Source: Zarea fungicola
Taxonomy: Eukaryota > Ascomycota > Sordariomycetes > Hypocreales > Cordycipitaceae
DNA length: 64,000 bases
Assembly: GCA_900169235.1 (NCBI GenBank)
Contig: FWCC01000399.1
Location: 62,001-126,000 of the forward strand
Direction: 5' to 3'
Under the pieces are notes generated by a model that saw nothing but the letters and a program-made list of their open reading frames with translations, did no database searches and was not told the origin of the DNA. The position numbers and the translations under genes were made by a program. Shown here piece by piece: positions 10,670 through 23,431 of this stretch; the first letter of the stretch is position 1, and every line of letters starts with the position of its first letter.

Positions 10670-13600
10670 CTATGCAGCCGTCAAGGAGACGACAACTTTG
10701 TCGGCCAGATACTCTACGCTTGTCGCAGAAATAATGTCAAGAGTAGTCACCTCCGCCTTGAGCTCCAACCGCACCCAGTTTCTGAACTCTACTGCCGCAA
10801 GCGAATCTAATCCGTAGCTTGCAGGAGCCTTGGCCGGTTCCATTGGCTCGCTCAAGCTCAACATCGTAGTAAATTGACGCACGATGAGCTCGACGACCGC
10901 ATCGCGGATGACGTCAACGGCCGCTTTATTCTTCACCAACAGGTGCAATGCCTGGAGTCCGGCATCCTTGCCATCGTTGCTGGCGCCAGTGCTCTCACCG
11001 TCACTGAAATTGAGAGAACTGAATCTCGCGTCGCGCAAAAGTCCAGAATTTTCGCGCTGGGGTATGGCAATCGAGGTAATGAGCTGTCCAGCACTGGCGG
11101 GGCTGATGGGGATAATTTGCTGGGTCAGGGAGTAGTCGACAATTGTCAGCATCAGGGCCTCGTTGATGGGTGTCCAGGCATCCGAGCTCAGGTTCTTGAG
11201 CAAGTCGACATGGTGACTCATGTAGCCGACATCTTGGATAGCGCCAAGATCAACAGAATTTCCTGCAAGGCCGAGGCTTCGGCGGTAGATGGCAAAGGCG
11301 TCCAAAAATGCGTTGGCGGCCGCATAATTGGCTTGCCCCTTTTGTCCCACAACACCAGAGACTGAAGAGAGCATCGTAAAGAAGTCTACCTTCATGTTCT
11401 TTTCGATGAGAGTGTTGTGGATGTTCCAGGTTCCTGCGACCTTGCAATCGACTGCAGTATGATACTCCTCGATGCTCATATCCGTAAATATGCGATCCTT
11501 GATTCATGTTAGCAGACAGTATTAAGATATGAAGAGTTAAAAAAGTAACTTACCCGAAGTACCATGGCTCCCTGAATGACACCGCCGATTGGTACCGGAG
11601 ACTGTTCAATCACACGGCGAACATCGTCGGCTTTCGATACATCTCCTTGACCGAGAGTTACGGCGCAGCCGAGACCAGCAAGATCCAGAATCACGCGCTG
11701 AGATACTTCATCTTCGTAGCCGCTCCGTGCCATGACGACAATGTGTTTCGCACCAAGATTGGCGAGACGGATGGCAATGCTTCCACAGAGGCCCTTCAAT
11801 CCACCGATTAAAAGGTAGCCGGCATCACCTCGGAGTTGAAGAGGCAGTCTGCTCGGACGAACTGGCACAGTAACAGGTTCTTCCCCACTTGTGATAACAA
11901 TCTTGCCAATGTGGTTTGCGGAACGCATATAGCGCATCGCGCCCGAAACATTGTCCCATCCAAATGTCTTGGCCACATGAACAGGTTTGACGTGCCCAGC
12001 TTCAAGAAGAAGAAATAACCGCTTCAGCAAGTCGTTGATCATGGCATCAGACACAATATCGTGTCCCATATCAAAGCATCGATACGACGCATTGCGCCCA
12101 AAGGGCTCCATGCTCAGGCCCTTACGGTCAAGCATGTCTCTCTTACCAAGCTCAACCATGGTACCTTCAGCGGCAATACAGCGCCAGGACTCATCGAGAA
12201 GGTCGCCGGTCAGAGAGTTCAGGATTGTATCAACGCCGTAGTTATTTGTTGCGGCCATGATTTGCGCTCCAAACGACGTATCACGAGAGTGGAATATGTG
12301 ATCGCGGGGGATGCCCGCATGCTCAACCAGGAAGTCAACCTTCTCCTGATTTCCACAGGTTGCAAAAATCTCAGCACCAATGTATTTGCAGAGCTGGATA
12401 CAGGCAAGACCCAAACCTCCAGAGGCAGAGTGGATCAGGACCTTTGAACCCTTCTTGGTATCGGCAAGATTGAAGAGAGAGTGGATGCCCGTCAAATAAG
12501 ATGACGCCAAGGTACAGGTCTCCTCAAAAGACATTGAATCGGGGATCGGATAGACACGTTCTGCTTCCGCGTGAACGCGATTGCTAAAGACACCCTTCTT
12601 GAATACAAGAACGCGTTGCCCAATGGCAAGGTCGCGAACCTTGTGGACGTCCTTTCCGATGCGACGAACAGTACCTGCACCTTCCAATCCAAGAATGTAC
12701 TCATTTTCAGGCACGATTCCCATAGTAATGACAACGTCCTTGTAATTGAGTCCGGCTGCGTAGACTTCTACTTCAACCTTGTTATCATTCAAGGGCAGCT
12801 CGTGTGGCGCGACTTCAGAGTAGATAAGCGAGTCTGTCGTGCCAACGCGCTCGCACTGTAAGCGGATCATATTCGGGGAGTCATGTAGAGACTGATCAAC
12901 AGGTTCGGAGCGGTGGATACTCTCGCCTGCAACAGCATTGAGCTCATCGTCTGGCTGGACACGATTGATATGAATCAAGCCATCACGCTCGATAAACTCG
13001 CTCTCAACGTGATGGTATACTTCAGGCTGTACCATTCGCTCAAGGATCGACTCGACCGATCCGACAGTAGCTTCTATCGAGTGACCGGAAACATCAAGGG
13101 TCGTCAGTTGTACCGACGGATCCTCAGCCCGCACCGTACGGCCCAGGCCATGGATCATAGCCTTGTTTGGACTCGTGATGGACATTTGTGATCCATGGGT
13201 CACCCATAGGACACGCTTTTCTGAAGAGAGAAGCTGCTTCAGTGAGTCCCAGTTTACGGATGACAGATCTGGTAGTAGCTCCGTATCAAGCTCATCCAGT
13301 ACCAGGAAACGTTTTGGAAGCCTGTCTGCCTCGTCGACACCGAAAGTAGAAATTCCCCAGCCGCGTGCCTTCAACGATGCAATGACCTCAAGTGCCGAGG
13401 GGCCAATCTTTGCAAATTGGTAGATTGCAACATGCTTTTCGGTGCAATCCGCCGTGACTTGCAAAGTACAGAGCGTAAGGCTGGCAAACTCTTCGCTTTC
13501 TGGAAACGACAAGTGACCAGCGCAGGTCAAGCCACCAGACATGAACACGTCCTCATACGAGCCGCTGTCAAGCTTTTCTGCCTCTCCATTCACAATGTCA

Positions 13601-16600
13601 TTGTTCTGCGGAGCCGCACGTTGGCGTAGGAAAAGTACTTGGCCGCCTTCTTTAACAACTTTCTTGAGTTGCGTCACCAGCTGCTCAACGTTTCTGGCCG
13701 CAGGTGATAGGCGGACAATGACAAGTTCAAACTCTTCGTCGGTGGAGGAGATGTTTTCAGGATCCAATAGAGAGGCCCCCATCTTGTCAGATGTGTATTC
13801 CTGGTCCGCCTCAACCAGGGCCTTTGAGTCGGTTAGACGATAGACAAATTGCCGGTAGGTTTTCGAAACATGACTTTGGGCTGCAATTGCTTGGGCCCAA
13901 ACACTTCGACTTTCACCCGAAACAAAGTTTAGCTCCAAAACACGGTGAGCAGGGTTCTTATGGCCAGCAAGCTCAATGATTTTGTTTGCGACTCCTACGC
14001 TGCGGTCCTGGGCATCTTTGCTCAGCTCAACTAGGGTTTCCAGGCTGCGCTGGGAGAGCAAAGTAATGTCGGGCTTGGATTGCAGGGCACTGAGTTTGTG
14101 AGCATCGTACACGCTTGGTCCAGTGTCGATTCGGGTATAGCGGAGGCCAGACAGGTGCAGAAGAAGAGTACCAGTTTCAGGATCATAGACCTTCGCATCT
14201 GACATGTAGTTTTTGTTGTCAGTTGGGCGACCGAGACCCACGTAAGCCGCGGTGGTTCGCGAAATACCACGAGTAGCCTTGCTGGAGCTGATGGTCAAGC
14301 TGTCGATCATAGCAGGAACAAGAACGGCATTAACACCGTGTCTGTTGCCGTTCCACAGCGATGGCGCGCAAGTCTGGAAGCATCCATCCATGGCGGCAGG
14401 ATGCATAGGGTACCTTGACTGCGGGAATTTGGACTCCGGGACCTCTAGTTCCAAAATCGATCTGCTGGTACGCACTCCTGCCCGTGATTCGACTTGAAGC
14501 TGCTTGAGGAACTTGGGACCGAAGCTATATCCAGCGTCAAGCATGGCCTTGTGCCATAGACCCGCATCCACTTGGTATTCAAGGGGCTTGATGTCTTCCG
14601 CAGGGGCCAGTCGTGGGACATCCTCGTCAATTCTGATCAAACCACTAACGTGCTCGCTCCAGGCAGTACCGTTCAGTGAAGATACCTTGAACTCGAACCA
14701 ATCACCAACACCAGTGTGGGCGGTCAATGTCAGCGACATTCGAGTAGACTGATTGTCTGGCAGCACAAGCGCTTTCTTGAATTGAACGTTGCGCAAACGA
14801 TACTGTGGTGTCTCAACCTTTTTCTCGCCTTCGAGAATATGAAGGGCTTCAGACCGCTGATAGATAGCCTCGATTGCCATAGAGATATAGCCGGTAGCCG
14901 GGAAAACCGTGTCAGGCCCCATCTTGTGGTCCGCGATCCATGGCAAGTCTTGGACATTCAAAGATCTCATGAAAGCTGGTGACTTCCATGGGCTTCCGAG
15001 AACCTTGCTGCCGAGCAAGTCGTGAGGTGTGAAGAGTCTGTTGCGCCAATCTTTCGAGGCCTCACTCTCGTACCAGTACTTTGTTGAGTGGTTCCATGAA
15101 TAGTTTGGCAAATCAATCAAGAACTTGGGCTTTACGTCATCGACCTTGTTAACTTGGTTGAAGTCGACGCTGCCACCGGCGAGGTAGAGTGCTCCAGCGA
15201 CATCGAAAATGGAGTTCATGTCTGCCGCACCACGGGTCATGGCACTAGCGTACTGGACCTTGATGCCTTGGAGACTCTTGATAACTTGCGATGCGGGTCC
15301 CTTCAAAGCGCCACTTGGGCCGAGCTCGATGAGGAAATCCGGGGCGTCATTGGCCGTCAGCATGTTTGACAAAGCAGCGTCGAAGCGGACGGGGCAAACC
15401 ATGTTGAGCTTCCAGTAGTTGGAGTCTGTGGGGCTTGTCAATTGCTCGCCAGAAACAGATGAGAACATCCGTACCCTGCCGTCTGCAAAGGGGAGGTGCT
15501 CAAAGTCTTTGGCCAGCAGATCCGTGTAGCTGTTGCTAATGTCGTCCATGAAAGTCGAATGGTATGCGAGATTAACCTGAAGCATGCGTGCAAACTTTCC
15601 ATCATCAGTAAGATGCTTCTGCACCCTGGTGAGGCCATCCAGAGTGCCGGACAGGGTAAGACTGTTGGCACTGTTGTAGCAGGCAATCTGCACGCTCTTT
15701 CCGAGGCCTTGCAGGTAAGGTGCGATTTCTTCAGCACCCACACCTGTGGCCATCATTCCTACAGCCGGATGAGGCTCCTGCATCAGAATCGGATCGGTAG
15801 TGCTTTTTTCTGCCAAGGCAGCAGCTTGTCCGCGGTAGTATGCGGCTCTGATGGCTGCTTCCTTGGATAACAGACCAGCTGCATATGCAGCGGCAATTTC
15901 TCCAGAGGAGTGGCCAACCACTCCGCTGGCTGATATTCCCCATCTTTGAAGAATATCAACCAAGGAAATCTGAAGAGCGGTGACCAGAGGCTGGGAGAAT
16001 TCTGGCTTACGCAGGTGCTCTGCATCGCGCGGCTCCGTAATCTCCTCGATCAAAGACCAGGATGGAGCTATAGAGCTCGTTTGAAGATATTTTTCAAGCT
16101 CGGTGAGAGTTTGGCGAGCCTCAGGGAATGCTTTGAGAAGCTCGTTGCCCATTTGAGGCCACTGGGCTCCCTGACCAGTAAAGATGAACCCCACACGAGG
16201 TTGGCTGGTAGATTTCTTGCCAACTACAAGGGCACCGTCGTCAAAAGAAATTTTGTCAGTGATGAGATAACCGCGGTTGAAATGATGTGATCGGCGCTCC
16301 GACAGTGTGTATGAGAGATCTTCCAACGAGACCTTTACATTGGGATTTGTCAAGTGGTTTCTCAGCGCTTTAGCGTTTGCGCGAAGAGATGTCTCGTCGT
16401 TTCCAGATAGCAGTAAAATATGAGGTTGAGTGAGAGGAGCGTCATTATCATCGGCGAAAAGGTCCGCCTCGGCTTGGTACGAAGAAACAGACGTGTTCTT
16501 CAAGTCGGGCAGAAGAACGCCAGGCTCTTCAACAATAACGTGGGCGTTTGATCCACCATAACCAAAGGAATTGACACTTGCGCGCTTGAACTTGGCGACT

Positions 16601-17995
16601 GGCCACCGGCGGTTGGCCCGGCTGGCTTGTAGTTTGAGACCTTCAAAATCGATCTTTGGTGTAGGAGTGATGAACGTTGGGTTTCCAGGAATCAGTCCAT
16701 TCTCAATGGCTAAGATGGCCTTGATTAATCCACTCACACCTGCTGCTGGTTCTGAGTGGCCAATGTTACTTTTGACTGAGCCAATGTACAGCGGCGACTC
16801 GGCGTTTCTCGACGCGCTGAAGACTGAAGCAACACCACTTGCTTCTAGTGGGTCGCCAGCCTGCGTTCCAGTGCCGTGGAATTCAATATATGAGGTATCA
16901 TTCAGGTTGGTAATCCCCGCGTGGGCGTAGGCCGAGCGAATTGCGGCTGCTTGAGCTTCTGAATTTGGGCTTGCGATACCTGGCGTATTGCCATCGCTGT
17001 TGGTTGCACTTCCTCGAATGACTGCACGGATAGGGTCGCCGTCGCGGACTGCGTCGCTGAGTCTTTTCAAGTAGACGCAGTTAATGGCTTCCGCCTTGCA
17101 GTAGCCGTCTGCTTTTACATCAAAAGTATGGCAACGGCCGGAGAGAGAGTTGGCAACACTCATAGCGCCGGCTGGAAATTTTGGTCAGTCGGTTTTTTTG
17201 CGTCATGCGCACCTTCTGCAGATTTAACTCACTGTTTAGATTGTGCTCTGGACTGAAATACATGTTTGCGCCACCAATGATGGCGCCGTCCACCTCTCCA
17301 GTGTGGAGGTAACGGCAAGCCACATCCAGGCCAACCAAACTTCCTGAGCAGGCAGTGTCTATTGTCATACTTGGTCCTTTGAAATTGAAGAAGTGACTGA
17401 TGCGATTGCTCAACATGGCACGACCAATACCGACAACCGCACCAGGGGCGCGATCTTCGGGATCACGGGCCTGGATAGCGTCATAATCTAATCGCTGTTA
17501 GTATCCCTCTTCGTACGGTCAAGATTACGGTACTTTGCTTTCAAACTTACCTACGGCGTAGGAACCAACATGGCATGCAATCTGCGCGCCGTTCAATTTC
17601 TCAAAGGGTACACCAGAGTTCTCTAAGCACTCGTACACAACTTCCATGAGCTGACGTTGTTGTGGATCCATAGCGGCTGCGTCGGCTCCAGAAATACCAA
17701 AGAAGCCAGCATCAAAATCTCGTGGGTCAGATTCTTCGATGAACATGCCTCCTGGTGTACGCATAGTCTTTGGCTTCTTGGAGCCATCGTGGTGTGCAGA
17801 GACGTTGAAGCGCGTCGAGGGTGTGTCGTTGCTGGCGATCCCACCGCGTTCGAGAAAGTCCCAGAGTTTTTTGGGTGATGTCGAGTGACCAGGAAGTCGA
17901 CATGCCATACCAACAACGGCAATAGGTTCCTGTGTAAAAGCTTTGGATGGGGATGGAGCGCCATCTTGGGCAGGGCGAATCGTTGAAGTGGTCAT
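10670..17995 (-). CDS. highly reducing polyketide synthase (KS-AT-DH-psiMT-ER-KR-ACP)
   Basis: Four exons, 17995-17551, 17487-17233, 17171-11554 and 11497-10670, give 2381 residues. Domains in order: ketosynthase about 24-450 with Cys195 (DTACSGS), His332 (HGTGT) and His372 (NIGHSE); acyltransferase about 560-880 with FTGQGAQ and Ser655 (GHSSGE); dehydratase about 945-1250 with His982 and Asp1162 (AMDGCFQ); a methyltransferase-like remnant about 1276-1416; enoyl reductase about 1666-2000 with the NADPH motif SASGGLGLA; ketoreductase about 2010-2200 with Tyr2164; and a carrier protein with Ser2338 (GLDSLAA). It is an iterative enzyme that should make a reduced chain from malonyl-CoA. No thioesterase or other release domain follows the carrier, so release must be in trans, and the hydrolase at 24304-25254 is the obvious candidate. 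The 61-63 nt introns 1 and 2 interrupt the KS; intron 3 (56 nt) interrupts the KR. Confidence 0.95.
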
Positions 17996-18028
17996 GACTG
18001 CTGACCACGCCGCACTGCTTGGCGTGAA

Positions 18029-18040
18029 TTTTATAAAAAG
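18029..18040 (-). promoter_or_regulatory. possible TATA element of the PKS gene
   Basis: The minus strand reads CTTTTTATAAAA about 34-45 nt before the PKS ATG. Its closeness to the ATG would imply a very short 5' leader, so the call is tentative. Confidence 0.35.
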
Positions 18041-18851
18041 GAGGATTTGTGAAAGTTATAATCTATAGAGGTTGCAGTCTTAATTGGAATAGATGCAGAG
18101 ATGCAAAATACTGAGATAGATGAGATTGATATAGACAAAGACAGTAGAGAGATCCCTCTCCATATTGTGCGAGTCGAGTAAATATAAGTGTCAACATGAT
18201 ATTCTACCCACTATCAACTTAATTACTATAGACTGTTCACCATGACCATGTACAATCATTTCCATTATCAAACTCCTCGTAAGCGCAGCCAACGCTAAGA
18301 ATTGCTCTTGCGTGGCCATGCACAAACAAGTTCTTGGCAGATGATTTGCCTCGCATATCGTACGCGCGGTTTCCTGTGACACAACTCTGGTACCCACCAT
18401 AGGTTACTTGAGACAATTTAGTAATCTTAGTGGACAGATATAGTTAGGACTCTGCGTTTAGCACACTTTTTGGTGACTTGACCAATGTGCTCTGTAACTA
18501 CACTCTAGTCCGACACCCCTTCAAATTGTTTAGTCAGAAATACACAATGGAAAGAATCGCGCTACAGTTATTAATCTTATTTACGTTGAAGATTTTTTGT
18601 CAAACGGTACCCATGCATGCTGATATTGAATCTTACTCAATATCTCAACTCCGTTGGGGGCCAGATCTTCATCAATTGTCATATTAGCCCCAGCTTTATC
18701 AACATTCTCTATTCAGCTCTATACATAAATGTGTTTCCTTTTGAATCAAAGTCGATCTGATCAAACGTTATACAATTACCGTAAAATAAATTCATTGTTG
18801 CAGCAATGTTAAATTCTCAATTGAAGCGGCCTGTATCTGTTCCTGTTGGTC

Positions 18852-18859
18852 TTACGTCA
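18852..18859. promoter_or_regulatory. TTACGTCA, candidate bZIP site
   Basis: CRE-like octamer between the divergent PKS and P450 genes, about 450 nt from the P450 start. TGACGT cores are typical bZIP targets; use by the cluster bZIP protein is inferred. Confidence 0.45.
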
Positions 18860-19308
18860 TCTATTCAAACTAAGCGGTCGACTTTTTAAAGTTGGGTGAA
18901 CTATCAAGTCAGCAAGGAGGTTCCACTCTTAAAAACATGGTTCCAGACGATTGATTACTTGAAGGTGTGTCGTTAGCGTTTATGAAAGGCAAGACTAGCT
19001 AGTAAGCAGTAGATCCACCGCTTCGTTATTCGCGTCGCGTACATTAACTTGTCTTGCGTTGCATTATTATCGGTTCCTGATTGCTGGTGACATGAGATGA
19101 AGTTGCAACAGAATTAATTATGTTATGCGATGTTCCCTTACCTGCAGATGCTGACTGATTCCGACGGGATACATGGACATTCCAGAACCCCGTAAAATAC
19201 GTATTTTAATTTAAATCTTTCAGCCCCCGTCAGATTCGGAGTAGGCTCCGATCTCAACCAAGAAATCTACTCACAAGCCGGTATCAAAATAAAGCTAACT
19301 CATCAACG

Positions 19309-20817
19309 ATGCTTTTGCTTTGGTCATTAGCCGGCGGTCTCGCTGTCTACATTGTCTGTCTGTCCATCTATCGCATCTTTCTGCACCCTCTTGCCAATAT
19401 CCCCGGGCCTAAATTGTGTGCCCTTACTGGATGGTATGAGGTGTTCTGGGATATTATAGTCGGAGGCCAGTTTACTTTCAAGATTGAGGAATGGCACAAG
19501 ACGTACGGGCCGATTATGCGAATTGGCCCCAACGAAGTGCATTTCAATGACCCGGACTTCTACAACGAGCTCTACACCACTACCGCCAAGTACCAGAAGC
19601 CGGCGGAGTGGCGGTATCGCTTTGGCTTTGGATCTGCGTTGTTCGATACTGTCGACCATGATCATCACGCCAGGCGACGCGCCCCTTTGGCAGCATTTTT
19701 CTCTCGATCTAAAATCTTGGAGTTGGGCCCATTTATCCAAGAACAAACCGACATCTTGGTGAAGCGCATCCAAGATTACAAGGGTGAGGTTATTTCCGCC
19801 AATGAAGCCTTTGATGCCCTTACAATGGACATTATTGGCTACTACGCCTTTGGTCTTGACTACCATTCGGTGGATTACCCCAAGTTTCACGCACCGTATA
19901 GCCATGTGACCGAGGACGTGGCGCGCATGGTTCACATTGGAGCCCATTTCCCGTGGGTTTTCACCATTCTAAAATCGATTCCACAGGGCATCGTGTCTCT
20001 GCTTGCGCCACCTATGAAGAAGATCTTCAAGTTCAACAAGGAGATCTCTCTGCAAATTCGACGAATTCTAAAAAATGCATCAAACATTGATCAGGAAAAG
20101 AGCCAGCATCGAACCATTTTCCACGAGATCCTCAGCTCCAAACTGGCCCCAGAAGAGCTGACCCAGGAGAGACTGGAGATGGAAGCTGGCAGTTTGGTGG
20201 GCGCAGCCCTCGAGACGTCCAAGATGACTACCGCGCTCGCAATCTACTATATTTTGGCACTCCCCGACGTTCAGAAAAATCTCCGTGAGGAACTCAGAAC
20301 TGCGATGCCTGACCAGTCCAAAATCCTCACCATACCCGAGCTCGAACGACTCCCGTATCTGGCTGCTTGCATCCGCGAAGCCCTTCGACTCGCCATTGGC
20401 GTGTCTCAGCGTATCCGTCGCTACAACCCTGATGCTGCGACACAATACAAGGAATACACCATCCCTCCCAACACGGTCTTTGGCATGTGTCACTGGGAGC
20501 AGCTGCGAGATGCCCGAATTTGGGATCGTCCGTACCAGTTTCTGCCTGAGCGCTGGCTGGCGAATAGTGGAAATCCTCTAGCTCTCAACGGAGAACCACT
20601 GGACAAGTATTTTGTTCCCTTCCATCGAGGACCACGTGGTTGCCTAGGCAAAGAGATGGGAATGGCACAGTTGAACATCGGACTCGCGACGCTGTTTCGT
20701 CGCATTGACCATCTTGAGCTGTTTGAGACGGACCAGTCAGCTGTTGATATTGTGGCCGATTACTTTGTACCGCTTTGCGTGAAAGGGTCGAAGGGGGTTC
20801 GTATGATTGCAAAATAA
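19309..20817 (+). CDS. cytochrome P450 monooxygenase
   Basis: Single exon of 502 residues, a normal length for a microsomal P450. A membrane anchor occupies about residues 2-25, followed by the hinge PGPK. The I-helix reads GAALETSKMTT, keeping the acid-alcohol pair but with Ala where Gly is usual. The ExxR motif is EALR, and the haem loop is FHRGPRGCLG with Cys445 as the thiolate ligand. It should hydroxylate or oxidise the polyketide at the endoplasmic reticulum using NADPH-P450 reductase. It shares the promoter region of the PKS, which supports co-expression. The lack of introns contrasts with the five-exon P450 at the other end of the cluster. Confidence 0.93.
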   Translation: MLLLWSLAGGLAVYIVCLSIYRIFLHPLANIPGPKLCALTGWYEVFWDIIVGGQFTFKIEEWHKTYGPIMRIGPNEVHFNDPDFYNELYTTTAKYQKPAEWRYRFGFGSALFDTVDHDHHARRRAPLAAFFSRSKILELGPFIQEQTDILVKRIQDYKGEVISANEAFDALTMDIIGYYAFGLDYHSVDYPKFHAPYSHVTEDVARMVHIGAHFPWVFTILKSIPQGIVSLLAPPMKKIFKFNKEISLQIRRILKNASNIDQEKSQHRTIFHEILSSKLAPEELTQERLEMEAGSLVGAALETSKMTTALAIYYILALPDVQKNLREELRTAMPDQSKILTIPELERLPYLAACIREALRLAIGVSQRIRRYNPDAATQYKEYTIPPNTVFGMCHWEQLRDARIWDRPYQFLPERWLANSGNPLALNGEPLDKYFVPFHRGPRGCLGKEMGMAQLNIGLATLFRRIDHLELFETDQSAVDIVADYFVPLCVKGSKGVRMIAK

Positions 20818-21379
20818 GCAAGCCCACAGAAGTCCTACTGCATTAGAAAATCGCCTTCTGGCCTCAAGGAGTGCGTAGAGGCAACGACTTCTTGGGACCA
20901 AGCGGAACGATCTCCTCCAGGACGATTGGGCACATGTTCATACCAAAGGTTGGAGGATAATGCAAGAGGCTTTTATAGCATATTAAAACTACAGAGAATT
21001 TTTTTCTTAGCAAAGTCGATGATTTAATGTGATGGCCGAAAAGCGTCGAGAAGTGACCAAGCACGCCAGGGAGGCCGCAACTGTGTAGCACAGCATAGCT
21101 TGACTCACAAACTTACTTCTAATTTGTTCTCAGTTTTATTGCCGCAAAGCATTCCAGACTTTAATTTTCTACAGTGCTTGGATCTGCCATTAGGTTGGAT
21201 TATAAGCGCCATAATCAGCCTCTCGAAAGTCACAGTTTCGTGTAGCGCAGTACAGAGTTAATGGCATTCACAACAGCAGCCAGGATGCAATGCATTACGG
21301 TTGCACCATAGATTCCGAATGGCAATTGGCCATCCTTCTTGTCCAACTAATCGGCTTCACAAACCATGCTGCGCACAAA
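20818..21379. other. convergent intergenic region
   Basis: 3' flanks of the P450 (+) and the MFS transporter (-). AT-rich, no coding signature. Confidence 0.5.
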
Positions 21380-23431
21380 TCACCCAACCATGGCAGTACC
21401 GACAGCCTGTTTACTTTGTAGCCGCTGAACAGGTACCAAGCTTACCAAGACTGCCATTCCACTTAACGCGATGCCCATAGCCCAAGACGCCTTAATTCCC
21501 TCTTGATATGCCAGAAGAATTCCAGGCAGCTCAGAGCTAGGAAAAGCACGTCGGATCTCTGTCGCCCCGGCAGCGAAGACTTCTGCAACACTTACAGAAG
21601 GGGCATGCACTTTCAGACCAGAGATTAATTTGTTGTTAAATATGCTCTGTGCCGCGGATACTGAAAGAGCACCGCTAATCAGTTGGAAGACTGTGAACAG
21701 ATTAGTAACTCAACCAGTTTGGGAGTAGCAAAGGGAGGACAGTGGCGCTTACAAAGAACCATGGAAGTCACAATAGGCTTATCTGGGGTATCAACCATCG
21801 CCTGGGCAACAATTACAGGAATTTGTATGCTGCCTCCGACGCCGATACCAACCAATATTTGATACCCTATATATTGAGCAGAGGTTGGATGAATTCCCAG
21901 AGTGTAGACTAGACCAGCACCAATTGTCAACAAGGTTGAGCCGCCCAACAGGAAGATATGAAATCGACCGCCAACATGGTTAAGCAAGACACTACTGAGA
22001 AGTGTACTGAATGCTGTAATGGGTTAGATATTTACTCGGGTAGTGAAACGTGAGAATGACTTTACAGCTGGAGATCATGAGGGGCAAAATCCGAATGCCA
22101 CTGCCCATGGCTGAGTCGCTATTGATGGCTTGGAAGTAGATTGGAAGATTGTAAAGAAGCAAGAAATTTGCCGAATTCAGGCTAAGCGGTGAGTCAGTTC
22201 ATGCAGCAGATGAATAAATGACCGAACTGGAGGTGCAACATACAAGAAAATAAATCCGCAGCAGACTGCAATTTCTCGGCGCTTTAGAAAACTTGCGGCA
22301 ATGAGGGCATTGGATCCTTGGAGCCACTGGTCCACGACAAACGCAAGACAAAGCAGAATCCAGCCGATCAAGGTTCCAATAGTCTTTGAAGCACTCCACG
22401 GTTGGGTCACACCTCCCCATTCAAGGGCTAGACAATAGCACACTGTGGCTGCCACGATCAAGGCGACACCCAGCGGATCCATCTGGAGAAAGATTGTTTT
22501 GGCTGTTGCCACTGTCGGCCGGTGGGTAGCAGGTTCATGAAAGAAGAAGAACAGGATAAGGAGCACAAGTCCCCCCACAGGGAGATTTAAATAAAAGCTG
22601 AATCATTGTTAGCTGCCAGCATCTCGCCCTGGTGAAGAGTGTAGCCAACGAACCACCAACGCCAGGAGGCTTTATCCGTAAATACACCGCCAAGCAAGGG
22701 TCCGCATACGCTGGCGCAACAGAAGATGGCCCCCATGACACCGAGGTAGGCGGCAACACGGTTTGGAGGCGCGCTGAAAGCGGTTATTATGAAGGCGCCT
22801 CCTGTGATGCCTGCGCCGCCAACACCAGTGATGGCCCTTCCCACAATGAACGTGGTATTGTTTCGAGCAACAGCTGATGAAGAAAATCAGATTCAAGATT
22901 CTAGCCGCCTCGGACCGTACGTACCAGTAATGAGGCTGCCTACTTCAAACAAAACAATAGAAGCAAAGAACGATGACTTGAGTGGGAAATAGGTGTATGC
23001 TTTGCCCCAGGGGGCTTGGAAGCAGGCTAGGGTCAAGAAAAAGGACGAGGCATACCACCCAATTGAATCTACGCTGTGGAATTCGTCTGTTATTTTTGGT
23101 ATTGCAGTCGACACGATGTTCTAGGAGTCGGAGACAGATTAGCAAAGCACCTGCAGTCCCAGCTCCTCACTTATCCCAGCAGCTCTGAATGGATGGGTTA
23201 CCATGTCTAATGCGATCTAACCATTGTCAATATCACGGAAAATAAATCTTCAAGGACCTTTCGGCCTATGAAACAACCTACCAAAAACATCCCAAGCATG
23301 AGAGCAACCATGACCAGAAATAATCGGACACCTGTTAGATATGTTGGTACTGGATCAGTGACATTCTCTGGCGGCAGAGTGCTCGCTTTAGTCAGGCCAC
23401 TAGGGCCAGTTGGGTCTTTCTCTGGTTCCAT
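21380..23431 (-). CDS. MFS drug:H+ antiporter, 14-helix DHA2 type
   Basis: Eight exons: 23431-23282, 23216-23202, 23120-22925, 22873-22654, 22597-22244, 22181-22066, 22013-21753 and 21690-21380. The product has 540 residues. Exon 2 is only 15 nt (residues 51-55, IALDM) and completes the first helix signature [18 protein letters not shown]. Later family motifs are [11 protein letters not shown], the motif-C-like [17 protein letters not shown] and [13 protein letters not shown]; the last is rebuilt across a GTTCGT donor. A late [15 protein letters not shown] helix is also typical. It should export the cluster product at the plasma membrane or load it into vesicles, and may give self-protection. 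All splice phases agree, so the gene is intact although it looks fragmented in raw frames. Confidence 0.9.

Larger units (their letters stand above)
17996..19308. other. divergent promoter region between the PKS and a P450
   Basis: This 1.3 kb AT-rich gap drives the PKS to the left and a P450 to the right. It contains a TTACGTCA site at 18852-18859 and a TATA-like element near the PKS start. No coding signature is seen. Confidence 0.55.

Noticed and set aside
10874..16930. Many plus-strand frames of 60-160 codons opposite the PKS
   Set aside because: They are antisense shadows of a GC-balanced coding strand; the PKS motifs on the minus strand explain the sequence.
21380..23431. The MFS gene as a pseudogene split into six frames
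   Set aside because: Seven introns with good donors and acceptors join the pieces in phase and restore family motifs, including a 15-nt exon.
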